Assembly (NCBI GenBank): GCA_948567375.1
Contig: OX419755.1
Span: forward strand, 39,871,001-39,935,000
Direction of reading: 5' to 3'
From: Lunularia cruciata
Taxonomy: Eukaryota > Streptophyta > Marchantiopsida > Lunulariales > Lunulariaceae
DNA length: 64,000 nucleotides
Below are positions 10,264 to 22,170 of this stretch, one piece after another (the first letter of the stretch is position 1; every line of letters starts with the position of its first letter). The notes under the pieces were generated by a model. The model ran no database searches. It was not told the DNA's origin and worked only from the letters and a program-made list of their open reading frames with translations. The position numbers and the translations under genes are program-made.

Positions 10264-10932
10264 TTGCCTAGGTTTGGTCCACCCATCCGCATCTTCAACA
10301 CTAGATGCAATAGCGGTCCACATGACACGGTGTTGTTAGCTACCCATGATGCCATTAAGGACATAGTGTTTGCTATGGCACAAGAGAGTGGATACTTGGC
10401 TTGGAAGGAGCTTTCATATGTTTTGCAGACGACACGTGTTAGGGCAAACTTATACTTGGTCCAAGATGATCAGGTGACAATAGTAGATGTTGTGGTTACG
10501 GACCCTACACAAGATACAATTTTGGAGGGAGTGATTACCCATCCCCCTGGATGGGCAGCAAGTGCAGCAACATGTCACAAGGTCTCTAAGTATAGGGGCA
10601 TGCAGCAAGGTCACCTCTTTGTTCCTCTAGCCTTGGAATTATATGGAGCGATGGACATGGAATTTGACACATTTGTCAGGGAGTGCGCAAGAGCTTATCG
10701 TGTTAGGCGTCAGGAGGTACCACTTTCACTCTCATACTTTGTAGCATATTTTAGACAGCGTGTGTCCATTGCTCTACACAAGGCAGTGGCTTGTGCAATC
10801 CATAGGAGAGCAATCACATTAGGCGATGTTTCTTCGGATGCTCCAGTTGTGTGTAGACTGTACGACTTGCATAGCTCGGATATCTTAGGTGCGGTAGGGC
10901 AGATTTCTCATATAGACTGTGTTGGGGCTTAG
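10264..10932 (+). pseudogene. Non-LTR restriction-like endonuclease domain
   Basis: A 222-codon open frame. Blocks in order are THDAIKDIVFAMAQESGY, then RANLYLV..IVDVVVTDP, then CHKVSKYRG and FVPLALELYGA. The spacing of the acidic D-V-V-V-T-D-P block and the following K-x2-K-Y block resembles the PD-(D/E)xK endonuclease at the C-terminus of R2/HERO-type elements, which nicks the target for primed reverse transcription. The family call is from pattern memory, not a search. Confidence 0.6.
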
Positions 10933-13446
10933 CCCCATGTTACCTTTTTTGTCTCTCACTTGTATGACTTGATTGGGTCTTCTTATCCTTCGTTTTTCCT
11001 ATGCAGTCTTCTTTTACCATACAAAGTCTCAAAGTTGCTTACAAACAAATGAAATCATTGACCAAAGTACAATTAAAAACATATGAAAAACATGATATTT
11101 TGTATTTACTTTTAAAGTTTAGATTCTAACAATGCATCTCCATCATTTCTTACATGAACAAATTCAATAATAGTACAATAAAATAATATATATAAACTGA
11201 TTTTTTCTAAAGTTTAGATTCTCACACTATATCTCAATATTTTCTTACTTGAACAAATTTCATAACAAAAAACTTGAAGCTTTGTAAGAATACTTAGAGA
11301 AAGCAAATAAATAGTAGTCAAAAGAAAAGTAAGCAAACGGATTAGTAAAAACAGTTTATAAATAGTTTGGGGATTAAAACATACCTTTGATCCCAACACT
11401 TTACAAACCATTCAAGCAAGTTTAAAATTAATAAAATTCTTAGTTCTGAATTTAACATTACATTTAAATCTTTTCACCATGTGTATCATTGAATTACAGT
11501 ATTGAATGATGTTTTTTCATATAAATTTATACATGACTCAAAAAATAATGTAATAACTAAACTTTAATTATTGAAGGGTTTGCTTTAAGGTACAATTTTG
11601 GATTCAACTACACATAGAATAACATTAATTAACTTACAAAGATCTTAAGAATATAAAAAGCATTGTTATTGACTCAAGAGATCTTAAGCTTAACAAAGTA
11701 CTCAGTGAAATAACATTTGCTTATGGCTTATTTCTTCTCTTTCACATTATATTATAGTTATTTGATTTTGAATATTTCCACCCTTGAAGTGTACTCTAAT
11801 CTTGATGTTATTTTGATAGATCATAAGATTTTATTTAGAGTTAAACAAAAATTTGATGTGGGATATATATATAGAGGAAGTTTGATATGAATGGATAGTT
11901 ATTATTCTTTGGAAATATTTTGTAGACATGTCATTTAAGTTCATGGTTTGGTAAGAAGTGTGTTGATAATATGTTTTTAGGAATGATTGATTCACCAAGA
12001 AGAAAATTTATTAGATTAAATCATTTTCATGATTGAAAAGAAATATAAGTCTGTTAACAAAATTTTGAATAATTTAATCAAGTAAAATAGGAAAAAATGA
12101 AAATAAAGATACTAAGAGAAATCAACCTTTAATCAATAAAAATCAAGTTTGTACATCTAAGTTGTTTAATATTATAATCTTATGATATAAGGTAATATTG
12201 TCAAACCAGACAAGAGGTTGTTTGTCCCAAAGGCATAATGTGATCTTTCATCTTTTATTTATATTCCTTATGACCAAATGATATATTATAGTGTTCTTTG
12301 ATGAATAATAACTTTTTTAGGTTCTATAAAACCTACAAAGAAATAATTAAAGATAGTCATAATTAATATATAAATGATATTATTTTAGAGTATTTTGAAA
12401 GAGTAGTATGGATATAGTAAATATAATTGCTATTATTTATTTTTCTTTGAGAAAAGAGTTTAAAACTAGTAGGTCTATAAGCCATTTTAAAATGGATTTT
12501 TCTATAGCCTAATATAATATAATATGACTTATGTAAATGAATTCTTGATTTAGTTATGGAGTCAAGGTAAGATTACTTGTGGAGAGGTAGGTCTACAAGC
12601 CATTTTGGTATGGGTTTTTCTATAGCCTAAGGTTTGCTCATTAAAAGAAATCCTTGATTTAGTTGTGAAATAGAGGTAAGATTACTTATGAAGAGAGTTA
12701 GTTAGTTTGCCTTGCACACAACACAAATTACATATAATTAGTTTATAATGTATAGAAATGAAGCAAAAATAGTAAAAAATTCCAATATTAGGCATTAAAG
12801 TAATTTCACAAATTTTCTTCTATTTATAAATTATATAGTGTTAAGAATACAAATTTTGAGATTTTTGTTTGAGATTGCATTACAAATTATCATACTATAA
12901 TAAAAGGTTGTATATTTTATAACTGTATATCTGTTGTGAAAAGAAAATATCCATTCTATTTTCTCTAAAGAGCATTGACTAGTAGAATCTACTAGGGAGA
13001 TATCATAATAGGTGATGCTTGTTTAGATGTTTAACTATGTAATTTTTATAATATTAATATCCTTTTTTTTTAAATGTACAATTGCATGGAGATGATCCCA
13101 AGGATAAGATCTATATTACCATAGGGTTTTCCTTGTCTAACTTAATGCGGGTTTCATGTCTTTTTGCTATCCAATAAGCAAAAAATTTCAATATTTTTAT
13201 TGGAACTTCATCTGTTTGGTTATCTTTCTCACTTTGATTTCAAATGAGATATAGTTGCAGATATATGTGTTCATATGGATGATAAATTAGTAACTCGTTC
13301 AACACACAAAATTAATATCATAGTAAAACATCTATTTACAATAAAAATTGTAGGAAATAAATAATTATTTTTCTTAGGTGAAGTCAAGTATTTATCTTGC
13401 ATTCATAGTATAGTATTTATCAATGAAGAAAGGAACCTATCAAGTA
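10933..13446. other. AT-rich spacer with a ~117-bp duplication
   Basis: No gene is recognised. Two imperfect copies of a segment beginning AGGTCTATAAGCCATTTT (about 12470) and AGGTCTACAAGCCATTTT (about 12587) lie in tandem, each followed by TTCTATAGCCTAA and a TTGATTTAGTT block. The rest is unstructured AT-rich DNA. Confidence 0.55.

Positions 13447-13522
<76 letters not shown>
13447..13522. repeat. (TA)n microsatellite
   Basis: About 38 uninterrupted TA units. ORFs of alternating Ile-Tyr across it on both strands are artefacts of the repeat. Confidence 0.97.
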
Positions 13523-13525
<3 letters not shown>

Positions 13526-14712
13526 GCTCTATTTTAGGAATTAACTCAAAAATAATAATTACTATTAGCTTTTTTATTGTGTTTGTACTATCTATTTTCC
13601 CACTGAAACTTAAAGACCTTTCCTTATATTGCATGTTTATGAAATATAGTTGCACCAAATTTTAAGATTCCAAAAACATCTTTCCATGATCTAGCTTCCT
13701 TTCCAACTTTTCTCCTCGCAAGATCTAAATTACAAGTGTAGCATAATAACATTTAAAACACTCCAGTACTAAAAATATATACATGATTTTGGATGTTTTT
13801 AAATAAAAAAATCTATCCAAATTTTGTGAAATCACTTGTCATATTATTCTTGTAAAAATTTTACAGTGCATTCCACAAAGATCAACTGCAATGGAAATGA
13901 ACAAAGTTATAAAATTGATTAAAAAATATAAGAAACAAGGAGAGTGTAATCAGCATAAGAAATCTAACCAAATTAATAAAATTGTTTCTTTTTCAGTTTC
14001 TATAGTGCAATCTATAATAAGACATTGTAGTTGAAGTCTTGGAGTTTAGTGTTTTAGGGGTTTTGGGTTTAGGTAAGATTTTGCACTAACTATTGTGGAT
14101 TACTCTTAAATGGAGGTAATTATGTCTGTACTCTATTATTAGAGGAGAAAATAATGCAAGAATACGGAGAAGAGAAGAAGGGAAACTGAATGTTTATTTT
14201 CATAGAAATGGCAAATCATATACCTTTGAGACATATTTCAAAACAATTTTGCATGCACACCTCAAAGAAGAGGACAATTAAATGGATATCATTGTAATAT
14301 GATTTCTTTAATACAACTCTCACATACTATAATTTAGAATAGAAGAAAGAAGGGATAAGAGATGACCTAGAAAAACTCTCCATAGATTGACTACTACATT
14401 TATTAATTAGTTAATTATTGAAAGAGTGTGACTATTGCATAAATTAATCAATTAAATAATTTTTAGTGAGATTTATAAAAAGTTTGATGAGTGAGGTTAT
14501 AATTTTGAAGCAAGGAGATGGAGTAAAATGAGAGGACTTATTTAAAGAATATAGAAGTTAGAGTATAGGTTTTAAATCATGTTTAGGAAGCTAGATGTAG
14601 AGATCTTCATAATTGAAACAGTTGCTATGATCACCAAGCAGTTTATGGGAGAATTGACGCCATTTATTAAATCCAAGGTGAGTTTTAAGAAATAATTCAT
14701 AAGTTAGAAGCC
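13523..14712. other. AT-rich spacer, nothing recognised
   Basis: No ORF with protein character and no repeat structure that I can support. Confidence 0.5.
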
Positions 14713-15360
14713 AAGAAGATTGCAATATTTTGAGAGAAGAGTTTGAAAAGGAGACAATATTGATTTTGTGGAGAAAGTTGTGCATCTTCTTCTTCAGAAA
14801 TTCACAAGTTTGGTAGGGCTTGTGATCTTATGATGGCTCAATTTGCACCACATGTAGTAGTTACTTTTCTTCTTACAATTATATCAAAAGATCAATTCTT
14901 ACCATCGTTAAGTAATCTGTGAATCTCAATATCGTATGTTGCAATTATAAGAAAAGAGAATAGAAATTTTCTCATGTTACACAAAAAAATAGGTCAATAC
15001 TTGTATGTATCGATCTGCCTAGGCAAGTCAGAATATTGCAAGAAGATTGCAATATTTTGAGAGGAGAGTTTGAAAAGGAGACAATAGTGATTTTGTGGAG
15101 AAAGTTGTGCATCTTCTTCTTCAGAAATTCACAAGTTTGGTAGGGCTTGTGATCTTATGATGGCTCAATTTGCACCACATGTAGTAGTTACTTTTCTTCT
15201 TACAATTATATCAAAAGATCAATTCTTACCATCGTTAAGTAATCTGTGAATCTCAATATCGTATGTTGCAATTATAAGAAAAGAGAATAGAAATTTTCTC
15301 ATGTTACACAAAAAAATAGGTCAATACTTGTATGTATCGAATCTGCCTAGTCAAGTCAGT
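14713..15360. repeat. Tandem duplication, period 327 bp
   Basis: Copy 1 spans 14713-15031 and copy 2 spans 15040-15360. They are near-identical, with a few substitutions and a 1-bp insertion near 15340, so the duplication is recent. A short ATATTGC stretch separates them. No protein frame is conserved between the copies. Confidence 0.93.
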
Positions 15361-16809
15361 TCATATAAACCTCTACTTGCATTTGTTTGACTTTGCAAAG
15401 AGGAAGCTTTTCCAAGATGAGTTGTGCTTCAAACTAGGATAAATCAAGCTTCAAGCAACAATTTATTTAATGACACAACATCCATCAAATGATTAAACAC
15501 TAACTATCATGTAAGAATAAAAAATGAAGCTAGTAGATTCTTTAAGTTTGATAGATATAATTTTTACAATATGCTCAGGAAGAAAGAAGTAGAAGAAAAA
15601 AGGACAAAATATGATACCATTCATAAGCTTGAAAACTTATGTACATGTAAATATTTGTATCCTTATCTCTTGGTTGTGCAAGGTATTTGTGATGAAAAGG
15701 CACTTCCAAGAAGAAAATGAATAAACTCAATAAATATTGATGAAATAGCAATTATATAGAATGAGTTAAAAAACTCAAATGAGAAAGCTCTCTTTTCATA
15801 ATAGTCATTATATATGATGTTATTAGATGATAATGGGATATATGAATATGACCTTCTGGAATAAGGTCTGAAATGTATCTCTTTATGCAAAATCAAAGTT
15901 TAAATGATCAAGATAATTATAATATGTTAGAACATATGATAAAACTATGGTCTAATGAGAATTTCACACCACTTATGATGTTGTTTTATGGTGTATACTT
16001 ATCAAACATGGTAAATTAAAACAAGAAACATATTTCTTATATAGATACAAGAATATAATAAAAGAGATCCAATGGATTTCCTGGGAGAAAAAAAAATATG
16101 TTGGGAAAAAAGGAAAGAGTGTAAAAAGATTAGAAATCAATAAAATACTTTAAATTTGACAAGATATTTGAAATTAACAACAAGATAACAAAGTGGTAAA
16201 AAATACCTTCCGTACAAAATAAATAAGTATCATTAATGTTGAGTAGGTAGATTAATGAAATGAAATGAAATGATAGTTGAACTCACTATGTATAAAGAGG
16301 AAAAACATAACATATATGTTTTAGCTATTATGGATGACATAATGAGCAAAACTATATAAATAAGCATTAGAAATCTATATGAGTCAAAGTTTTAGCTAAG
16401 AATTTGGAGCGTATATCTAACTTTGTTAGGGGTCCAAACAAGATGGGTATTAATTTTGAGTACAATCCATCAATTCCTAAACTTGAAAATCACAAATACT
16501 AGTTTAAGTTGCATAATCCAAGACATATTTAGATTCTCTTACATATGGAACAATATTGAAGTTCAAATTCTTTAGCTCTTTGTTAGCAACTTTGGATTGT
16601 TTAAATGATATCCATGAAAATTCAATAAGATAAAGTTATATATTTAGACTTTAAAATGTTTTTTGTTTAGAATAAAATTAGATAGAAAATTTTAATTATG
16701 ACCATAGTTTGGAAATCCATAGTCCTTAGATGATTTTAAAATGTATAATTTTTTGATAATTGTAGATTATAATTAAAAATAGAACATAAAGTATAAATAA
16801 AATAATAAA
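15361..16809. other. AT-rich spacer, nothing recognised
   Basis: Only short stop-bounded frames with no domain character. No RNA gene or structured repeat was seen. Confidence 0.5.
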
Positions 16810-17265
16810 GTAAATAAATATAAATAAATATAAATAAATATAAATAAATATAAATAAATATAAATAAATATAAATAAATATAAATAAATATAAATAAATA
16901 TAAATAAATATAAAATAAATATAAATAAATATAAATAAATATAAATAAATATAAATAAATATAAATAAATATAAATAAATATAAATAAATATAAATAAAT
17001 ATAAATAAATATAAATAAATATAAATAAATATAAATAAATATAAATAAATATAAATAAATATAAATAAATATAAATAAATATAAATAAATATAAATAAAT
17101 ATAAATATAAATAAATAAATAAAAATAAATAAAAATAAATAAATAAAAATAAATAAATAAATAAATAAAAATATAAATATAAATAAATAAAAATAAATAA
17201 AAATAAATATAAATAAGTATAAATAAATATAAATAAATATAATAAATATAAATAAATAAATATAA
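16810..17265. repeat. Minisatellite, 10-bp unit (ATAAATAAAT)n
   Basis: About 28 near-perfect copies of a 10-bp unit, with one register slip near 16915. They degrade after 17100 into mixed ATAAA and AAAT units. The array ends within about 5 bp of a solo LTR start at 17270. Confidence 0.95.
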
Positions 17266-17269
17266 AGTA

Positions 17270-17770
17270 TGTAATAATTATATGAACTTCACAAACAAAT
17301 TAGTTTTGACCAAAAAAGTTACAAATATGCTAAATTAACCAAGAAGTATACAAATATTCTGTAAGCATCTAGGAAACTTCTTGGTACTTTCCAAGTATCG
17401 GATAACATGTATGCCAAAGAGGCGACTTTTAAGAGTAAACTTCTTGGGAAGCTTCTCGGCTAGCTTAGTTTACATGCCAAGTATATGACTTATAAAAAGA
17501 AGCTTCTTGTGAAACTTATCAACTAGCTTAGCTTGCATGCCAAGTAGACTACTTTTAGAAAGAAACTTCTTTGTTTGCTTAACTTGCACTCTAAGAATGA
17601 GTCTTTTAGGAAACTTCTTGAGAAATTCCCTAAGAGCTTTGTATATTCCTTATAAATACGAGAGCCCAAGCTTATGCTAGGGATTTTGAGTTTACCTCAT
17701 TCAAGTGTACAATGTTATCTTTCACTCTAATTTTTCACTCTAGTATTCTCCTATTTCTTGGTCTTTTACA
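17270..17770 (+). repeat. Diverged solo LTR, family A
   Basis: It runs from TGTAATAATT to GGTCTTTTACA and matches the reverse complement of the family A LTR over its length: AAGCTTCTTG palindromes, TATAAATACGAGAG promoter, CTCCTATTTCTTGGTCTTTTACA end. It is more diverged and about 80 bp longer than the others, with extra copies of the AGCTTGCATGCCAAGTAG block. The flanks AAGTA and ATGTA could be a decayed target duplication. No internal region remains. Confidence 0.85.
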
Positions 17771-17794
17771 ATGTATCTATAATGTTCAATCTTG

Positions 17795-18260
17795 TTATCA
17801 TTATAGTAGAGTCTAGAAAGGTGATAATGAAGTTTATATACATAATTAATTATTTTTTAGTATAACATCTAGCTATAAAAAAATTGGATTGACAATATAA
17901 GTTATGAACCTAATATAATTACTTAATTATCAAATATAATTATTATTTTATCATCTTAAAACAGTCTATAAAGGTTATAGTGAAGTTTTCACCCATCATG
18001 AATAATTTCTTATCATAACATCTTATTACAAAGAACATTGTATTGACAATCTAAGCTATGAACCTAATATAATTTATCCACTTATCAAAGAAACTTATCA
18101 TTATCATCATCATAATAGAGTCTATAAAGTTGATAATGAAGTTTTCACCCATCATTAATAGTTTCTTATTATAACATGTAATTACAAAGAAACATTCATT
18201 CACAACACAAGTTATGAACCTAATAGAATTTATCAACTCATTAAAGAAACTTTAAAATCA
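17795..18260. repeat. ~155-bp tandem repeat, three copies
   Basis: Landmarks AGTCTAGAAAGGTGATAATG (about 17810), AGTCTATAAAGGTTATAGTG (about 17962) and AGTCTATAAAGTTGATAATG (about 18119) recur every 152-157 bp. Each is followed by GAAGTTT, TATAACAT and TATGAACCTAATA blocks in the same order. Copies are diverged. No function is visible. Confidence 0.85.
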
Positions 18261-18713
18261 TCTCATAAGATATCTCAATGGAACAATAAAAGAAGATAAT
18301 TACAAGAACTCAATTACATTGAAAATTCAAGATAAAATAGGAAAGATCATATTACATGAATGATAACTTGCTATTCAACAAATAAAGTAGAATGAGTTAA
18401 AGTCCATTGGTATGAACTGATGGTTAGACATACTATGCAAAAATATATTAATATGGATGGATATTGACTACTAAAAATTAATAATTAGAGCAATGAAATT
18501 ATTAATTTGTAAGAAATTCAATAATTTATCAAATATATTATATCTAAGAAAGGATAAGTGTAACAATATGGAGTTTAGTGATGAAGTTAGTTAAGACTAA
18601 CAAAGTAATGAATAGGCCAAATTACCCTAAAATATTCTAAAAGTATCTAGGAAGCTTCTTGTGAAGCTTCTCCGCTAGCTTAGCTTGCACCCCAAGTAAG
18701 TAGTTTCTAGAAG

Positions 18714-18731
18714 GAAGCTTCTAGAAGCTTC
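18714..18731. promoter_or_regulatory. Perfect 4-unit heat-shock element, solo LTR
   Basis: GAAGCTTCTAGAAGCTTC, identical to the element at 4158-4175, about 145 bp upstream of the LTR TATA box. Its conservation in two independent insertions suggests that it is ancestral to the family. Confidence 0.7.
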
Positions 18732-18859
18732 CAACTAGCTTAGCTTGCAAGCCAAGTAGATGGCTTCTAAAAGGACGTTTCTTGGTTAACTTGACTTGGA
18801 CTCCCAAAAAATGGCTCAAGGAAGCTTCTTGAGAAGCTTCTCAAGAGCCTTGTATGCTC

Positions 18860-18870
18860 TATATAAATAC
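18860..18870 (+). promoter_or_regulatory. LTR TATA box
   Basis: TATATAAATAC, conserved in family A LTRs (TATAAATACC in the reverse complement of both full-length LTRs), with the heat-shock elements upstream. Confidence 0.65.
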
Positions 18871-18973
18871 CAGAGCTGAAGCTAATGCTAGGCATTTGGA
18901 GTTTTCTCATACTCAAGTGTCCCAATGTGATCTTCCATTCTCCTATTTCTCTCCTTGGTCTTGGTCTTTTACA

Positions 18974-21667
18974 ATAAGGAACCTAAAATCTTAAACTTTA
19001 ACTAGAGAGAAGTAAACATTCTTGGCAAGTTTACAAGTTTGCTCATAATTGTGTAATATGTATAATAATATGTTTTTTCATTGGATCTTCTATATTTATT
19101 TTTAGATACCTTTATTTTTAGATACATGTGCAAACTAGAAAGATATTAATTCTAATACTTTGAAATTATTTAATTCCACAAAACTTAATTTTTTTCCAAA
19201 GTGTAAATTCTCAATCAATTGATCTTTTTGTACATTAGTGTTTATAAATAAAACTCTAATATTTAATTATTGATCCCTTGCATTTTGAAAGACTTTCATA
19301 AGTTTTTGGAGTTGCTCTATCTATTGAGCTCATTTAAATTGAATTCTTTGAATGACATTGTACAAAGCTAAAGAGAATACACATGCAAAGTTCAAAATCA
19401 CTAGGACAATTATAAAGTTGCATTATATGAAGGATTTTCTTCCAATAGAACAATATTTAGGAATTGTGACTGAAGTGAAGAGGTGGAATTTTAAATCACT
19501 AATGATGCCAAAAGAGGTGTAATAAATAACCCAAGTAAAAGGAATATGATGCATAAAATAATGAACATTCTCTAATTATAATATAGCTCTAGTTAGAACA
19601 AGAATAATCAATAACAACAAATATATCATTCAAAGCATTGACACATAGTGCAAGTTTCTAATAATGTTTAAAATTTATTATCTAAGTGTTATATTTCTAC
19701 CTCCTTAAATATCAATCTTGTAAAAGCTCACCTTCCATTGTTCATACACTCAATATACCATATCACCAAATAAATCCACATTAATATGATTGATATCTAC
19801 TAGTGATCTTTATCTTGGTTTGAGGTGCAAGCTAATTTCTAAACCTCAAAAGATATAATGTGTGGTACATACCATTCATCTGCCATGTGATTTGATTCTT
19901 AATTACTTAGCGCAGAATTCCTCAACAATACAAGGTCTTTATACAATGAATTTTCATATAATACCAAAATTGTCCAAAGAGTCTATCTAGAGCTTGAAAA
20001 AAATCTCTTGGTACCACTTGCTTGATTTTAGACTTAGATCAATATAAGGGTCTAAAACATGCTCAGCCTCTGACCAAGTTGATAACTGAACACTCGATAT
20101 TACCCTAACCTCCACCTCATATAGATTATATCAACTCCCTAAAGGTTTTTAGGTTGGATTTGGTTTCAAGTCACCTTAGGTGCATCTCCTTTATATACAA
20201 TTTTGATATCGATAATAAAATCATCAATATTATCCTAACCTCCATGACATTTCACTTATATCAACTCCTTAAAATCTTTTTTTGTTGGATTTTAGTACCA
20301 AGTCACCTGAGGTTGTATCTCCATTATATATAGTTTTGCTCTTTTTAAAAGTTTCCTCTTTTGTTTATTTTGAAATGTAAAATTCTTGAGAGTGTTTCAT
20401 AAGGCTAAACTTAGTCTTCTTGGAAAGTTCTTTCCAATTAATTTATGAGATATATTATTACTCTTCATTAACGATGAATAAAACAAACATTGACTTACAA
20501 GCAAATGTTTGATTGGCTTCCATAGTATATCTTGCATTGCTCTTTCCTTGTATAATTTGAATGCACATGAAAACTTCTCCAAAGTAAAATTCAAAAAGAA
20601 GACGCCATAAGTGTCTCACCCTTCTTTTATACACTAAAGTACTACCCAAAGTACAATAATCATGCATTACATGGATTCATGATGGAGCAATAAGACAAAC
20701 ATAACTAGGATACAAAGCAAAAGCTCTACCCACAAGTCTTAAACTATACTTAAGTTCATTTACATGTTACTCTCGACTTCACCCACAAGTTTTCACCAAT
20801 TATTATAATAACTAATATCTCTGACTAAATGAAACTTCTAATTATACTTTTGACTATCCAAATATGGCTATGTTGTGTATATTCTAATCATGCTTACCTC
20901 AATACTTTAGTTACGTTTCAAGCAAGAAATGTTTGGCATCAATGTGAAACCCTTTATTTTGGTGGCATTTTGGCTTCATTGCCTAATCTTGCAAGGTCTT
21001 ATGTTGCATTATCCTCACATTAAGTCATATTTCATCAAGCCTTATTATTGCATACCTTGGTTAATGCTTGTACCATATTTCATCAAGTCTTCTTATTGCA
21101 TACCTTGGTTAATGCTTGTCCAATATGTGACATCATATTTTTCAAAACATCTAAAAGAAAGGTTCTAACTAAACCTCTTAATATATGAAGAGTGTCTTTT
21201 AGACAAGTTCACCTCTATGATTTGAGCACTCTAAAATCCATGCAGTTTTTGTTGATATAAGTAAAGCGTGAAGGTTATATACCATTTGGACATAGATGTT
21301 GATGGGAATTTATTGACTTCAAAATTGGATGTAGAATGTTTTGCAAAAGCTCTATACTAAGTGGATGGGTGGTTGTCCTAATAAGAAAAGACTGATATTG
21401 AGGAGAAGAAAATAAAGGCCAAAGAAATTCAAGGAGCTAAATTGCAAGTGGAAAAATAATTGATTTTATCTTCCATTTGCAATTGATTTCATTAAAAGTT
21501 AAAAGATCCATGAAGGATATAAAAAGTAGCTTTATTAATTTTCAAAGTTATTAAGGTAAAATAGTATTGCACAATAATAATAATATACTGCATCTGGTTT
21601 CACTTCTTATATGTGCAAAGATGCATGAGATGCACTTTATGCATCTATCCGCGAAAGAGTTCGTCTC

Positions 21668-21701
<34 letters not shown>

Positions 21702-22170
21702 TGTACATCTATAGAAATAAGGGATAAACAACACTAAAGAAACATTTCCGATATCAACATTATTCCATGTAGAGTTGAATTATGAAAGTGTAAAATAATA
21801 TGTCCTTAAATTTAGATTCATTTTATATGTTGCTATTCTATTTATACTCTCAGATATAGCTATGATTTTCACCTCAGCAACGTTTTTTATTTTGTGTCTA
21901 GTTGCTTGTATCTCTTTTATACTTTTGTGGGACTTCATATTCTCTTTGGGTTTTCTAATTCGGTAACCAAGTGATCTCTACCAAGTTTCCAACACGCAGC
22001 ACAGATTCAGACTTCAACAAAAATGCGGGCACAACATTGAGCACAATCATGAGCATGATTTTAAAATTTTGCCCTACCCAAAACTCACATGTCACATATT
22101 CAAAGTTCTTAAGATGTTTCTCGTGCGTTAGAAGTACTAAGTGTCCTACCATTCCACCGTTTACCTCTAA
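18974..22170. other. AT-rich spacer with small repeats
   Basis: No gene is recognised. Two diverged ~133-bp copies lie at about 20098-20330 (ACCCTAACCTCCA... and ATCCTAACCTCCA..., each with a TCAAGTCACCT-like block). A 48-bp segment with CATACCTTGGTTAATGCTTG is duplicated at about 21020-21120. An (AT)n run is at 21669-21699. Confidence 0.55.

Larger units (their letters stand above)
9492..10932 (+). mobile_element. Non-LTR retrotransposon, 3' part
   Basis: Continuation of the element at 2620-3905. The first codons (VLGVLVGSKDFV) join in frame to the left half once the LTR element and one target duplication are removed. The RT thumb-like region (9608-10144), a degenerate Cys/His region and a C-terminal endonuclease-like ORF (10264-10932) follow. 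A single TAG ends the last ORF near 10930. No clear poly(A) tail or target duplication could be found at the 3' end. Confidence 0.7.
18559..18973 (+). repeat. Solo LTR of family A with perfect target duplication
   Basis: A 415-bp LTR from TGTAACAATATGG to GGTCTTTTACA, flanked by ATAAG on both sides (18554-18558 and 18974-18978). It is the product of LTR-LTR recombination. In transcription orientation it holds a perfect four-unit heat-shock element (18714-18731), an imperfect palindromic pair (about 18812-18840) and a TATA box (TATATAAATAC near 18860-18870). Confidence 0.95.

Noticed and set aside
13423-13665. ORFs of alternating Ile-Tyr on both strands
   Set aside because: Translation of the (TA)n microsatellite.
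16810-17265. Possible CRISPR-like array
   Set aside because: There are no spacers; it is a simple 10-bp AT-rich tandem repeat in a plant nuclear sequence.
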